A stretch of DNA of 29,941 nucleotides. Origin: JBAZYZ01 sp041659085 (lineage in GTDB: Bacteria > Patescibacteriota > Minisyncoccia > Phycocordibacterales > VMEP01). The stretch covers positions 1 to 29,941 of the forward strand of contig JBAZYZ010000008.1 in the NCBI GenBank assembly GCA_041659085.1, given 5' to 3'. Numbering within the stretch: the stretch's first letter is position 1; every line of letters begins with the position of its first letter. A program made the position numbers and the translations under genes. Shown here in pieces: positions 7,334 through 14,865 of this stretch. The notes below the pieces were generated by a model. The model did no database searches. It had not been told where the DNA came from and saw only the letters and a list, made by a program, of their open reading frames with translations.

Positions 7334-8173
7334 CTATTCTTTGTCGGTAAACACCACCAGCCGGTTGGAATAACTCTTATCAGTCTTGCTCCAAACCCCG
7401 CCACAAGTGATCAAATTAAGGTGAGATCCATCATCATTTGAAATAAACACTCCTGATGACTCTTCACCTTCTCCATAAACCCTAAGTTCGCGCACAACAA
7501 AAACAACGGTTGCGCCTTTTTCATCTTCAACATATATTTTGTCTCCCTTTTTTAATTTATTTAAGTCATCAAACACCGCGCGTATACCGTCCTTCCAGCC
7601 AAAGTGACCAACGATAACGGACGTCCCTTTCTTTCCTGGCAACGGCCCAAGGCCATACCAAGCCGCGTTGACGGGACCCTTCGGCGCGTCCACATCCCCG
7701 CCGTCTGTAAGACCCACATATTCTGTCACAGCATCAACGTTAATCGCCGGTATTCTTAGGCGCGCCGGACGGCCTATATTCTGCGCCACAGAAGCTGCGG
7801 GAAGCATAACCCCTAACATATTGTTGGCTTTATCTCGCGTTTTTACGCCCCAAATACCGGTACCTTGAATCAGCCCAAAAGGCGTGAGTATTTCCGCGCG
7901 GTATTTCTCCTGAAATTTTATCAATGCGCGCATAGTCCCCAAACCAAAATAGTCTGTTTCATTTCCCGGGGACCCCATGCCTAATCCGGCTATGCGAGTT
8001 TCTAAATTGACATTGAGAAATTTTTGAAGTTTGCGCACATCTTCGCCTTTCATTCCAAGGAGAAGCGTCCGGTTAAAAACATTTGTTGAAGCTAGCGTAA
8101 TAGCCGGAGGGGAAGTTAGCCCCATAAAAACAATTACCGGCAGAGTTAATTTTAATAAGATTTTAAGTTGCAT
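7334..8173 (-). CDS. sortase (class E/F-like) with N-terminal peptidoglycan-binding-like domain
   Basis: 279 residues, ATG at 8173. An N-terminal signal peptide or anchor (about 1-29, KILLKLTLPVIVFMGL) leads to a PG_binding_1-like domain (36-115: LLLGMKGEDVRKLQKFLN and FGLGTMRALIKFQEKY). The sortase beta-barrel covers 137-278 (RLRIPAINVDAVTEYVGLT). The transpeptidase triad is complete: His190 in VIVGHFG, Cys257 in LITCGG, Arg271 in SNRLVVF. Sortases cleave an LPxTG-like signal in exported proteins and attach them covalently to a surface acceptor. The neighbouring ice-binding-like protein ends in FPNTG, a transmembrane helix and a basic tail, so it is the obvious candidate substrate. Both genes are on the minus strand, separated by a GC-rich hairpin. 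Confidence 0.92.
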   Translation of the reverse strand: MQLKILLKLTLPVIVFMGLTSPPAITLASTNVFNRTLLLGMKGEDVRKLQKFLNVNLETRIAGLGMGSPGNETDYFGLGTMRALIKFQEKYRAEILTPFGLIQGTGIWGVKTRDKANNMLGVMLPAASVAQNIGRPARLRIPAINVDAVTEYVGLTDGGDVDAPKGPVNAAWYGLGPLPGKKGTSVIVGHFGWKDGIRAVFDDLNKLKKGDKIYVEDEKGATVVFVVRELRVYGEGEESSGVFISNDDGSHLNLITCGGVWSKTDKSYSNRLVVFTDKE

Positions 8174-8181
8174 GAATTTTT

Positions 8182-8216
8182 AAGCAAAGTCCCCGCTAAA
8201 GCGGGGCCCCTTGCTT
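8182..8216. repeat. GC-rich two-step hairpin between adhesin and sortase genes
   Basis: Inner stem CCCCGC-TAAA-GCGGGG (8191-8206) is enclosed by an outer stem AAGCAA/TTGCTT (8182-8187 with 8211-8216). It lies after the adhesin stop and ends 9 nt before the sortase ATG. No clean T-run follows on the minus strand. It could terminate adhesin transcription partially or structure the sortase 5' end. Confidence 0.5.
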
Positions 8217-8270
8217 TTGTCGCAGTATATCTGTTGTCCGGCATAAAACGATGGCTGAACAATGCCTTTC

Positions 8271-9920
8271 TTACTTTACCGGTGAAACCTTGCTGGCGCG
8301 ATAAAATACGATGAGCGAAGATGATATCAAGAAAGCCAGACTTGCCAGTATTCCCACCCCACCCCAATTAACATTCTTATCCTCCGGAGGAAATCCTGTA
8401 TTTGGAAAACCGGGAATGTTTGATGTTGACACGCCCAACACTTCAGGCACAACAACCACCGCGGGCGAGAAATCAATGGCAGTCAAACCGTTGGCGCGAC
8501 CCTCGGCTGTGCCGATATTTGTTGTTGTCTTGGTAAGATTCGAGCTGCAAACGAAAGTCCACGTTTCATTACTCTCAAGCAGGCCATTTTTATTAAGGTC
8601 TCCGAATTGTCCAGGAACACTATCCGTTACGGTAGCGCATTTATCGTCGGTAACCTTGACGCCGGATAGCGGCGCGGACCCGGGATTGGTCACGGTATAT
8701 GTGTAAGTAACCGATCCTCCGCCAGCCGGGAGGGTAAACACGCTCGGTGTTTTTAACAAGTGTATCAACGGCGGCACAATTGATACGGCGACAACAACGG
8801 TCGCGTTTGCGTTATCGTACGTTTCCCAACCGCTATAGGAGCCGTGCGCGGTGGCTGTGTTTGTCTCAGTCTGAGAAACCGTCTTGGCGCAGCTGTATAG
8901 CCATGTTTCATTTGTATCAAGTTTTGAATCATTATTGATGTCGCCTAAAACATACCCTACATTACTGCATTTATCATCCTTAACCCACACGTTACTCATT
9001 GCAACCTGCCCGATATTTGTCACCGTGTAAGTATACGTAATCTGTCCCGGTCCCAATGGCAAAGACAACGGGTTTGGTATTTTCGTTATGTTTATATTCG
9101 GTATGAGTGCAAAGATTGTGCCTCCGGATCCAGAGACCGGGGCGGGAGGAGGGACCACGCATGTCGGTCCGGAAATGGTATTGCCAAGTAACGTAACTGC
9201 AGCCGTGTAAGCAAAAGCTCGGCCATTCAAAGTTGCGCCTTGACCAAGAGTGATGCTGTTCGCCGCGAGAATATTACCTACCATCGCATTACCTGCCGTA
9301 AATGTCGCATCCCTTGCAAGCCTCCACCACACATTGCAGGCTACGCCACCCGTACCCGAAAAGACAACGTTAGCGGTGCCTGTGCCGACAAAATCCCTCC
9401 CTGCCCTAAAAATCCAAACGTCAGTGGCAGGACTACCGGTACCGCGAAGCGTGAGCGTTCCCGACAAAAGGAAGTCCACATCAGTACAATAAACGCCAGG
9501 ATCTAGGACTAACCCAGTAAGGTCCCACGTCGGTAAGTTAATATTGGTACAGGGTTGAGAAATGGCCTCAATACCGCCGGGACCGTTAAAGACAGCCAAC
9601 TGAGCGGCTTGGGCATCTTGAGCGGTTCCAAAACCAGGTCCATCACCGAGATGTGGGTTACCAGCAGTAAGAAAAAGCGTGTTGGCGGGCCCATCTGTAT
9701 AGGATGCAGCCGGATAAACACCAAAATCTCCGCTTATTGTTGTTTGGCCTGCGCCGCCATTGGTGGCTCCAGCGCCGGATAAAACTGAGTAACTGGCAGC
9801 TGCCCCAAGACTCGGAGATGTTGCCGCATACGCCGCTATTGGCGAAATAACTCCAAACGCAACAAACATAAAGGAAACCCCTAAAACTTTCACTGCCAAA
9901 TTTTTACTGAATATTTTCAT
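8271..9920 (-). CDS. secreted DUF3494 ice-binding-like adhesin with two DUF11-type repeats and FPNTG sorting signal
   Basis: 549 residues, ATG at 9920. A signal peptide ends near AYA (30-32). Residues 38-253 form a DUF3494/ice-binding-protein-like beta-solenoid (SLGAAASYSVLSGAGATN, TISGDFGVYP, GGVACNVWW, GRAFAYTAAVTL). Two DUF11-type beta-sandwich repeats follow (about 275-378 and 385-490), each with TYTYTVTN. Each contains a 12-residue EF-hand-like loop: D327-N329-D331-K333-D335-E338 and D441-N443-N445-L447-E449-E452. The C terminus is a sortase signal: FPNTG (505-509), a hydrophobic helix, then YRASKVSPVK. DUF3494 proteins bind ice in some microbes; in CPR they may serve as adhesins, so function is uncertain. 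The sortase gene lies directly downstream. Ca2+ may stiffen the stalk. Confidence 0.9.
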   Translation of the reverse strand: MKIFSKNLAVKVLGVSFMFVAFGVISPIAAYAATSPSLGAAASYSVLSGAGATNGGAGQTTISGDFGVYPAASYTDGPANTLFLTAGNPHLGDGPGFGTAQDAQAAQLAVFNGPGGIEAISQPCTNINLPTWDLTGLVLDPGVYCTDVDFLLSGTLTLRGTGSPATDVWIFRAGRDFVGTGTANVVFSGTGGVACNVWWRLARDATFTAGNAMVGNILAANSITLGQGATLNGRAFAYTAAVTLLGNTISGPTCVVPPPAPVSGSGGTIFALIPNINITKIPNPLSLPLGPGQITYTYTVTNIGQVAMSNVWVKDDKCSNVGYVLGDINNDSKLDTNETWLYSCAKTVSQTETNTATAHGSYSGWETYDNANATVVVAVSIVPPLIHLLKTPSVFTLPAGGGSVTYTYTVTNPGSAPLSGVKVTDDKCATVTDSVPGQFGDLNKNGLLESNETWTFVCSSNLTKTTTNIGTAEGRANGLTAIDFSPAVVVVPEVLGVSTSNIPGFPNTGFPPEDKNVNWGGVGILASLAFLISSSLIVFYRASKVSPVK

Positions 9921-10101
9921 ATATTTTATTTACTAATTAGTTTATTAATGTTAAAAGCCAACGATAAAAAATAAGTATAATAAGCTTACACATAGATGCC
10001 GTTCCTGAGGCAAAACCATTACAGCCGGTTATTTGTGGTATTCGGGAGAGGTAATTTGGAGTTTATTATATTTAAAAACTGACTAATGCTTATACCTATT
10101 A
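9921..10101. other. upstream region of the adhesin gene
   Basis: AT-rich, no plausible gene. On the minus strand there is a TATAAT within GTTTTTAAATATAATAAACTCC and a TATACT closer to the gene, but neither has a good -35 box. No known riboswitch motif was recognised. It is long enough to hold an untranslated leader. Confidence 0.4.
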
Positions 10102-10146
10102 GGGATACGAAAAAACGCCTATAATATAGGCGTTTTTTCGTATCCC
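10102..10146. terminator. bidirectional intrinsic terminator with perfect 21-bp stem
   Basis: Perfect inverted repeat: arms 10102-10122 and 10126-10146 with loop AAT. The inner part is an A6 tract, GC-containing stem CGCCTAT and T6 tract, the standard two-way terminator layout. The outer GGGATACG/CGTATCCC extends the stem beyond what termination needs. It closes transcription of the response regulator at 10183-10659. Confidence 0.85.
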
Positions 10147-10182
10147 TCCCCCTTGTCCCTTGGTGTCAACCACTATAAACCT

Positions 10183-10659
10183 TTATTTCCCCGGATGGTC
10201 TAAAAGTGATTTTATGTCTTCCACGATTTCATCAAGCCTATGGTCGGATTTCACATAGTACTTGCTCACTCCGGAAAGAATATATGATTTTACGGTTTTA
10301 GGACTGGCGGCGTTTGAAACCACAAAGACGGGAATTTTGCTCCATTTTCCGCCGTTAGCTTTGAATTTCTTCACAAAATCAAGACCATCTTCTTCGCCCA
10401 AGAGATGGTGGTCAAGCCAGATTGCGTCAATTCGTCCCAAATCTTCAAGATACTTAAGCGCCTGCTCAATACCCTGCGCGGTAATAATACCCAATCCGTT
10501 TTTCTCCAATCTCGCATTAAAAGCCTCTTCAACACTGCGAGCGGAAATTACGCCAAAACCGCTTTTTTCAAGTTTTGTATTAATCACCTCAAGCAGAGGA
10601 CGGTCGTCCTCTATAACCAGGATTGTTCTTTTTTGGGGAATTGAAGATTTTTTAACCAT
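10183..10659 (-). CDS. response regulator (receiver only) with internal 21-residue duplication
   Basis: 158 residues, ATG at 10659. A single CheY-type receiver with acidic pair EDD (17-19), phospho-acceptor Asp83 in IWLDHHLLGEEDG, Ser115 in FVVSNA and Lys137 in YYVKSD. No DNA-binding output domain is present, so signalling is probably by protein contact. Residues 30-49 (LEKSGFGVISARSVEEAFNA) and 51-70 (LEKNGLGIITAQGIEQALKY) are a direct repeat of the alpha1-beta2-alpha2 region with period 21, so this receiver carries one extra beta-alpha unit. It lies 39 nt after the histidine kinase stop but has its own TATAAT placed for a leaderless start. The likely partner is that kinase. Confidence 0.88.
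   Translation of the reverse strand: MVKKSSIPQKRTILVIEDDRPLLEVINTKLEKSGFGVISARSVEEAFNARLEKNGLGIITAQGIEQALKYLEDLGRIDAIWLDHHLLGEEDGLDFVKKFKANGGKWSKIPVFVVSNAASPKTVKSYILSGVSKYYVKSDHRLDEIVEDIKSLLDHPGK
10447..10572 (-). repeat. 63-bp tandem duplication inside the receiver domain gene
   Basis: The two copies encode residues 30-50 and 51-71 of the response regulator. Protein similarity is high (about half the positions identical), while the DNA copies have clearly diverged, pointing to an old, retained duplication rather than an assembly artefact. Confidence 0.75.
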
Positions 10660-10666
10660 ACAATTT

Positions 10667-10672
10667 ATTATA
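10667..10672 (-). promoter_or_regulatory. -10 box of the response regulator gene, predicted leaderless
   Basis: Perfect TATAAT on the minus strand, 7 nt before the ATG at 10659; predicted start 10660. No convincing -35 is seen 17 nt upstream. Confidence 0.45.
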
Positions 10673-10698
10673 TATTAGTTGCAAAAACACCGATAAAT

Positions 10699-12582
10699 TT
10701 ACTTTTTATTTCTTTTGCCCCCGTGTTTTTTAATAACAACCAAAGGAAGCGTCACGTAAAAAACAGTGCCTTTAGATTTTACCTTATTACCGGACTTAAA
10801 CCATACTTTCCCGCCAGAATTTTCAACGATTGATTTTACAATATATAATCCCAGCCCCGTCCCGTCAGTATCCTTATTCCTGACATTATCAGCCCGAAAC
10901 AATTTGGTAAATATTCTGCTTTGCTGATTTTTTGGGATACCATAACCGGTGTCGGAAATTTTTAGAAGAATATTATTCTTACTCATTAATGAAATTGAAA
11001 ATTTTATCCTCCCGCCTAGATCGGTATATTTTATTGCGTTTGATAAAATATTTTGCACGACCATTCTTAAGTGTTTCGGGTCGGCTTCCATAATTGGAAT
11101 ATTCTCGTCGAATGAAAAAGAGAATTTTATTTTTTTGGCGTTAACCTGCGGTTTTTGTTCGTCTATTACGCTTTGCGCGAGTTCAATTATATCAATTGAC
11201 TCCGGTTCAATCACGAATGTTCCGAGTTCAAGGGAAGAAACATCCAGCAGGGCGTTAACCAGCTCAACCATCCGCTGGTTGCTGCGGTACACCTCATCCA
11301 AATATTTTTTTTGTTTTTCATTCAGCTCCCCCACGTCTCCCTCCAGAAGCATTTCCGCGTACCAATTAACCGTGGAGAGCGGAGTGCGGAGCTGGTGAGA
11401 AGCAAGCGAGACAAATTCTGTTTTGGCCTTATCAATCTCCCGCTCATAGGTTATATCACGGAAAACCTTGATTGTTCCGATTACTTTCCCGCCGAGAATA
11501 ACCGGTGTTGCGGTAATTGCCACGGGGAATTTTGTTCCGTCCATCCTTAAATGATAGTAGACGGCACCGGTAACAGTGGAAGCGGTAGTAGTGCCGGTTG
11601 AGAGAGCCATCCTTACGGGATGCTTTTCTGGCGGGACAGAAACTCCTTTTTCGTCCACCAGGGTAATGGTTTCGGAGAAATTTTTCCCAAAAACTTCCCT
11701 ACTCTTGATATTTAGCAGCTTTTCAGCTGTTTTATTTATAAGGATGATATTCCCTTTTTCGTCGGTAACAATAAGCCCGTCACCAATTGAAAGTAACACA
11801 GCTTCTTCTTTCGCCCTGGACATTTCAAGGCTTTTGGTTCGATCAAGAACTTTCTTCTCAAGCGTTTGATATGATTTTTTTAGTTTCTCTGCTGTTATGG
11901 CAAGCTTCCTTCTTACGACCTCTTTTTCCTTGGCAGTAGCCGCAAGTTTTTCCGCTGTCACCACAAGCTTCCTTCTTACGACCTCTTTTTCCTTGGCAGT
12001 AGCCGCAAGTTTTTCCGCTATTATCACCAGTTTTCGCCTCACACTCTCTTTTTCACTTGCTGTAATTAAAAGCTTCCTTCTTACAACTTCCTTCTCTTTG
12101 GCTGTAGCCGCAAGTTTTTCCGCTGTCAGAGCAAGCTTAGCTGCGGTTGCGGCAAGTTTTTCCGCCGTGGTAGCGAGTCGCGCCGCAGTTGCGGCAAGCT
12201 TCCTTCTTACAACCTCTTTTTCCTTGGCTGTAACCGCCAGTTTCTCTGCGGTCAGAGCAAGCTTCCCCGCAGTCGCGGCAAGCTTGTGGCGAACATTCTC
12301 TTTTTCCTTGGCTGTAGCCGCCAATTTTTTTGCAGTCAGGGCAAGCTTCTCTGCCGTTACCTCAAGCTCGCGTCTGACAATCTCTTTTTCCTTGGCTGTT
12401 ACCTCCAATTTTTGCCTGACAATCTCCTTTTCTTTAGCCGTAACAGCCAGTTTTTTTGCCGTTATGGCCAGCTTAGCCGCAGTTGCGGCAAGCTTCCTTC
12501 TCACAACCTCCTTTTCCTCGGCCAGAACTTTGAGGTTGGATATTATATCATCTGATGCTGAAGCAAGAGTTTTTCTAATCAT
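10699..12582 (-). CDS. soluble PAS-domain histidine kinase with a 30-heptad coiled coil
   Basis: 627 residues, ATG at 12582 overlapping the upstream regulator's TGA (ATGA). No transmembrane segment, so a cytoplasmic sensor. Residues 23-232 are 30 uninterrupted heptads alternating two types, EKExVRR and KLxxTAx, predicting a long straight coiled coil. A linker (233-255), a PAS domain (about 256-380, LSIGDGLIVTDEKGNIILIN to GTIKVFRDIT), a HisKA dimerisation domain with phospho-accepting His396 (LASHQLRTPLS) and a HATPase_c domain follow. The latter has N-box Asn514 (NILSNAIKYT), G1 DTGYGIP (544-550) and G2 GTGLGLYIV (575-582). It should autophosphorylate and pass phosphate to the co-transcribed regulator (12579-13004) and perhaps the one downstream. 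The PAS ligand is unknown. Confidence 0.95.
   Translation of the reverse strand: MIRKTLASASDDIISNLKVLAEEKEVVRRKLAATAAKLAITAKKLAVTAKEKEIVRQKLEVTAKEKEIVRRELEVTAEKLALTAKKLAATAKEKENVRHKLAATAGKLALTAEKLAVTAKEKEVVRRKLAATAARLATTAEKLAATAAKLALTAEKLAATAKEKEVVRRKLLITASEKESVRRKLVIIAEKLAATAKEKEVVRRKLVVTAEKLAATAKEKEVVRRKLAITAEKLKKSYQTLEKKVLDRTKSLEMSRAKEEAVLLSIGDGLIVTDEKGNIILINKTAEKLLNIKSREVFGKNFSETITLVDEKGVSVPPEKHPVRMALSTGTTTASTVTGAVYYHLRMDGTKFPVAITATPVILGGKVIGTIKVFRDITYEREIDKAKTEFVSLASHQLRTPLSTVNWYAEMLLEGDVGELNEKQKKYLDEVYRSNQRMVELVNALLDVSSLELGTFVIEPESIDIIELAQSVIDEQKPQVNAKKIKFSFSFDENIPIMEADPKHLRMVVQNILSNAIKYTDLGGRIKFSISLMSKNNILLKISDTGYGIPKNQQSRIFTKLFRADNVRNKDTDGTGLGLYIVKSIVENSGGKVWFKSGNKVKSKGTVFYVTLPLVVIKKHGGKRNKK
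11887..12516 (-). repeat. tandem heptad-coding repeat array in the histidine kinase gene
   Basis: 630 bases encode 30 consecutive 7-residue units. Larger blocks of 21 residues (63 bp), such as KLAATAK-EKEVVRR-KLVVTAE, recur with near-identical DNA around 11900-12060. Such arrays can gain or lose whole heptads by slippage without shifting frame. Confidence 0.9.
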
Positions 12583-13004
12583 TGTTTATTCCTTAACTGT
12601 GGCCGAGGCCCTAACGCAGCCCGCGCGGTATTTTGATTCTTCAGTATTTCTTCTATTTTCTTTACTATATCATGAAGCTTCCAGTCGGATTTGATTAAAT
12701 ACTGGGTCACAACTTCATTCATTAACTGTTCAATGGTCCCGCTTAAGTTGGTAAGGATTATAATAGGAACCATTTTCCCCCAGTTGTCCTCACGGATTTT
12801 CTTGAGCGCAGCCATGCCGTCCATCTCCGGCATAATGATGTCAAGTAAAATAAGGTCAGGGTGTCTTGAAAGCGCTACCCCAACTCCCTCCTTGCCGTTT
12901 CTGGCCTCAAGGGTAAGGAAGTTTTTGAGACGAAGAATATCCACGACTGCGCCACGGAGACTTTTCTCATCTTCTATTATTAATATGGTTTTTTGTGTTT
13001 TCAT
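12579..13004 (-). CDS. response regulator, receiver domain, coupled to the histidine kinase
   Basis: 141 residues from ATG at 13004, the start of the receiver fold (MKTQKTILIIEDEKSLRG). A longer reading from 13139 adds 45 residues with no domain character and lacks a ribosome site. Acidic pair Glu11-Asp12, phospho-acceptor Asp55 in LILLDIIMPEMDG, Thr85 in IIILTNLSG and Lys105 in YLIKSD are all present. There is no output domain; the tail (122-141) is short and basic. GGGGAA 6 nt before the ATG is one of the few Shine-Dalgarno-like sites here. The stop overlaps the kinase start as ATGA, so the two are translationally coupled and very likely partners. Confidence 0.92.
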   Translation of the reverse strand: MKTQKTILIIEDEKSLRGAVVDILRLKNFLTLEARNGKEGVGVALSRHPDLILLDIIMPEMDGMAALKKIREDNWGKMVPIIILTNLSGTIEQLMNEVVTQYLIKSDWKLHDIVKKIEEILKNQNTARAALGPRPQLRNKQ

Positions 13005-13010
13005 AATGTT

Positions 13011-13016
13011 TTCCCC
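13011..13016 (-). promoter_or_regulatory. ribosome binding site deciding the regulator start
   Basis: GGGGAA on the minus strand, 6 nt before ATG 13004. It supports this start over the longer upstream reading. Confidence 0.5.
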
Positions 13017-13185
13017 ATACCAGAGAGCCGACCAAGTACCCAAGTCATTACAACCAAAAGACGAATGCCGGAAATCCTGATAGGTTCGCGGCGAATGCGA
13101 GGGGAAATACGGGGTAAATTCCCGCCTGCCGATAAGCATGGCTTTTTTATACCGAACTTGTCAAATGTGTTGTTAGGTTTTCATT

Positions 13186-13854
13186 CTAGGAACTAAACTT
13201 GAGGGTAGAAAAAATCTGATCAAATTTTTGGAGTAAATCTGTGTCGGTGGGATAGGGGTATAATCTTATTAAAAAGCAATTATTATCACCGGCTTTTTGA
13301 AAAAAATACCCATAAAAACTTGTCTCTTCTCTTTCTCCGTTTGCGCGATAAATATATTTCATCATTCTTACACCATCAATGGTTGTCTCCTGAGCATTCG
13401 AATCACCAATCAATTCCCCATGGCACTTTAAATCAGCGTATATATCCCCTTTAATCATTATCTGGCCGTAACTAAAGCCCTTGAAAGTATCGGAATCAAA
13501 CTTAAAATTCACCAAACTAAAAGAGGGGCTTTGATTTGATGTTATCGGAGCATACGACGACCCAAAAGCCATGATTAAGTAACTCGGATACTCATACGGC
13601 GATTCAAAAACTAAAGTGAAGTCATCTGGATATCTGATAGAGTAGTTAAATTTTGTATTACTGTATGTCTTCCAATTTGAAGTTTGGGAAGTCGAAGCCG
13701 GCACTATTGAAGTGGTCAAAGTGGCCGCGTCCGCTACCGCTACCGCGGGCTGATTCCCTTGTCTATTGCGTACGTAAGCATAGATTACGCCTCCAATTAA
13801 GAGGGCGGTAACAAGTGTGAGGAGCAGAAGTGTGATGAATCCTTTGTGGTTCAT
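13186..13854 (-). CDS. membrane-anchored PsbP-like hypothetical protein
   Basis: 222 residues, ATG at 13854. The N terminus (HKGFITLLLLTLVTALLIGGVIYAYVRNRQ) is one hydrophobic segment resembling a type IV pilin-like leader (KGF followed by a hydrophobic stretch), but it lacks the Glu at +5. A Ser/Thr/Ala-rich linker (about 35-58) leads to an extracytoplasmic domain beginning WKTYSNTKFNYSIRYPDDF, the opening seen in PsbP-related or surface proteins of CPR bacteria. Two cysteines (in DLKCHGELIG and GDNNCFLIRL) might form a disulfide. Function is unknown. It lies 181 nt before the response regulator and is probably transcribed separately. Confidence 0.65.
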   Translation of the reverse strand: MNHKGFITLLLLTLVTALLIGGVIYAYVRNRQGNQPAVAVADAATLTTSIVPASTSQTSNWKTYSNTKFNYSIRYPDDFTLVFESPYEYPSYLIMAFGSSYAPITSNQSPSFSLVNFKFDSDTFKGFSYGQIMIKGDIYADLKCHGELIGDSNAQETTIDGVRMMKYIYRANGEREETSFYGYFFQKAGDNNCFLIRLYPYPTDTDLLQKFDQIFSTLKFSS

Positions 13855-14290
13855 ATGCTTATAAAATCAAGTAAATACAAAATTGTATCTATACTAACTG
13901 GAGCCGATTAATAACTACGGTCATTACAAACAGTAAACGACAGCGCGGCCTTATGATGGTGCGGGATAACTGAACGCGGTGTTGCAAATATAATAAGACT
14001 TGTGGCTAGTAAGCCGCATGTACTTGCTATTAAATAAACAATGTGGTATATTTAAAATGTTAATATCCTCTCTGGCGCAATATCATCGTAATGAAATATT
14101 GCCAACAAGACTTGATTCCAGACGCGATAATATAGACATAACTCCGCTATTCTGGTTCTACTGTAATATTTTTGTAATAATATATTGCCGTAAACGGCTT
14201 AATCTTGAAAGCAGAAAAATGGTTACACACCCGATTCACAACCCCATATAAGTATCCACGTGATCAAATATGGCATCTGTAAACTAATTT
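13855..14290. other. gene-free divergent region before the sigma factor
   Basis: 436 bases of AT-rich DNA between divergent genes. A perfect TATAAT is on the plus strand at 13989-13994 without a clear -35. An 83-codon open frame (14000-14251) starts with TTG, has no family character and an unlikely composition. A TATAAG at about 14249 lies close enough to serve the sigma factor gene. No known RNA or riboswitch fold was recognised. Confidence 0.5.
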
Positions 14291-14821
14291 ATGCCGACCA
14301 AAAAACATAAACAGAATATACAGCACCACAAAGTGATGACGGTAGCCCATCAAGATTACGCGAAAGGGCTTAATTCCTTTGCATTTTTTAAGGTACACGA
14401 CCGCGCGATCGGTGAAGATTTGGTGCAGGACACATTTCTCAAAACATGGAAGTATCTCGTTAAAGGAGGAGAGATTGAAGTAATGAAGGCTTTTCTTTAT
14501 CATGTTTTGAATAACCTTATCGTGGATGAATATAGGAAACATAAAACAACTTCACTTGATGTCCTTCTGGAAAAAGGTTTTGAACCGGAAGCCGACCGCC
14601 ACGACCACTCCGAGCGCCTTTTAGATGTTCTAGACGGGAAGGCGGCACTTCTTTTAATCCAGCGCCTCCCTGAAAAATACAAAAAAGTAATGCGTATGAA
14701 ATATACGCAAGATTTATCCCTTAAAGAAATGTCACTTATTACAGGACAATCAAAAAACGCAATCGCCGTGCAATTGCACCGTGGACTCGAAAAACTTAAA
14801 AAATTATACAACCACACATAA
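14291..14821 (+). CDS. ECF-like RNA polymerase sigma factor
   Basis: 176 residues, ATG at 14291. Region 2 is seen as a helical block with the hallmark DRAIGEDLVQDTFLKTWKYL (residues 37-56), followed by AFLYHVLNNLIVDEYRKHKT. Region 4 is LLLIQRLPEKYKKVMRMKYTQDLSLKEMSLITGQSKNAIAVQLHRGLEKLKKLY (about 120-173), a normal helix-turn-helix for -35 recognition. It would redirect RNA polymerase to a specific promoter set. No obvious anti-sigma gene follows; the next gene is the convergent tRNA. The first 25 residues are basic and of unclear role. Region 2.1 looks short, so this is a divergent member. Confidence 0.87.
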   Translation: MPTKKHKQNIQHHKVMTVAHQDYAKGLNSFAFFKVHDRAIGEDLVQDTFLKTWKYLVKGGEIEVMKAFLYHVLNNLIVDEYRKHKTTSLDVLLEKGFEPEADRHDHSERLLDVLDGKAALLLIQRLPEKYKKVMRMKYTQDLSLKEMSLITGQSKNAIAVQLHRGLEKLKKLYNHT

Positions 14822-14865
14822 CGAACGGTTAACCCACGCAAAAAAACGAAAACGAGAGATAATCC

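Noticed and set aside
9960..10080. Possible riboswitch upstream of the adhesin gene
   Set aside because: GCAAAACCATT and AGCCGG pieces recall parts of a c-di-GMP-I motif, but on the plus strand, in the wrong order and without the conserved GACGCAAAGCC core.
11897..12694. 265-codon plus-strand open frame rich in Ser, Phe, Ala and Val
   Set aside because: It is the antisense shadow of the heptad repeats of the histidine kinase; the repeated codons keep the opposite frame open. No start signal and no family character.
13005..13139. 45-residue N-terminal extension of the response regulator
   Set aside because: The receiver fold begins at the ATG at 13004, which has a GGGGAA ribosome site; the extension has no domain character.
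14000..14251. 83-codon plus-strand open frame before the sigma factor
   Set aside because: TTG start, no ribosome site, composition not protein-like. A TATAAT at 13989-13994 is nearby, but no -35 and no recognisable product.
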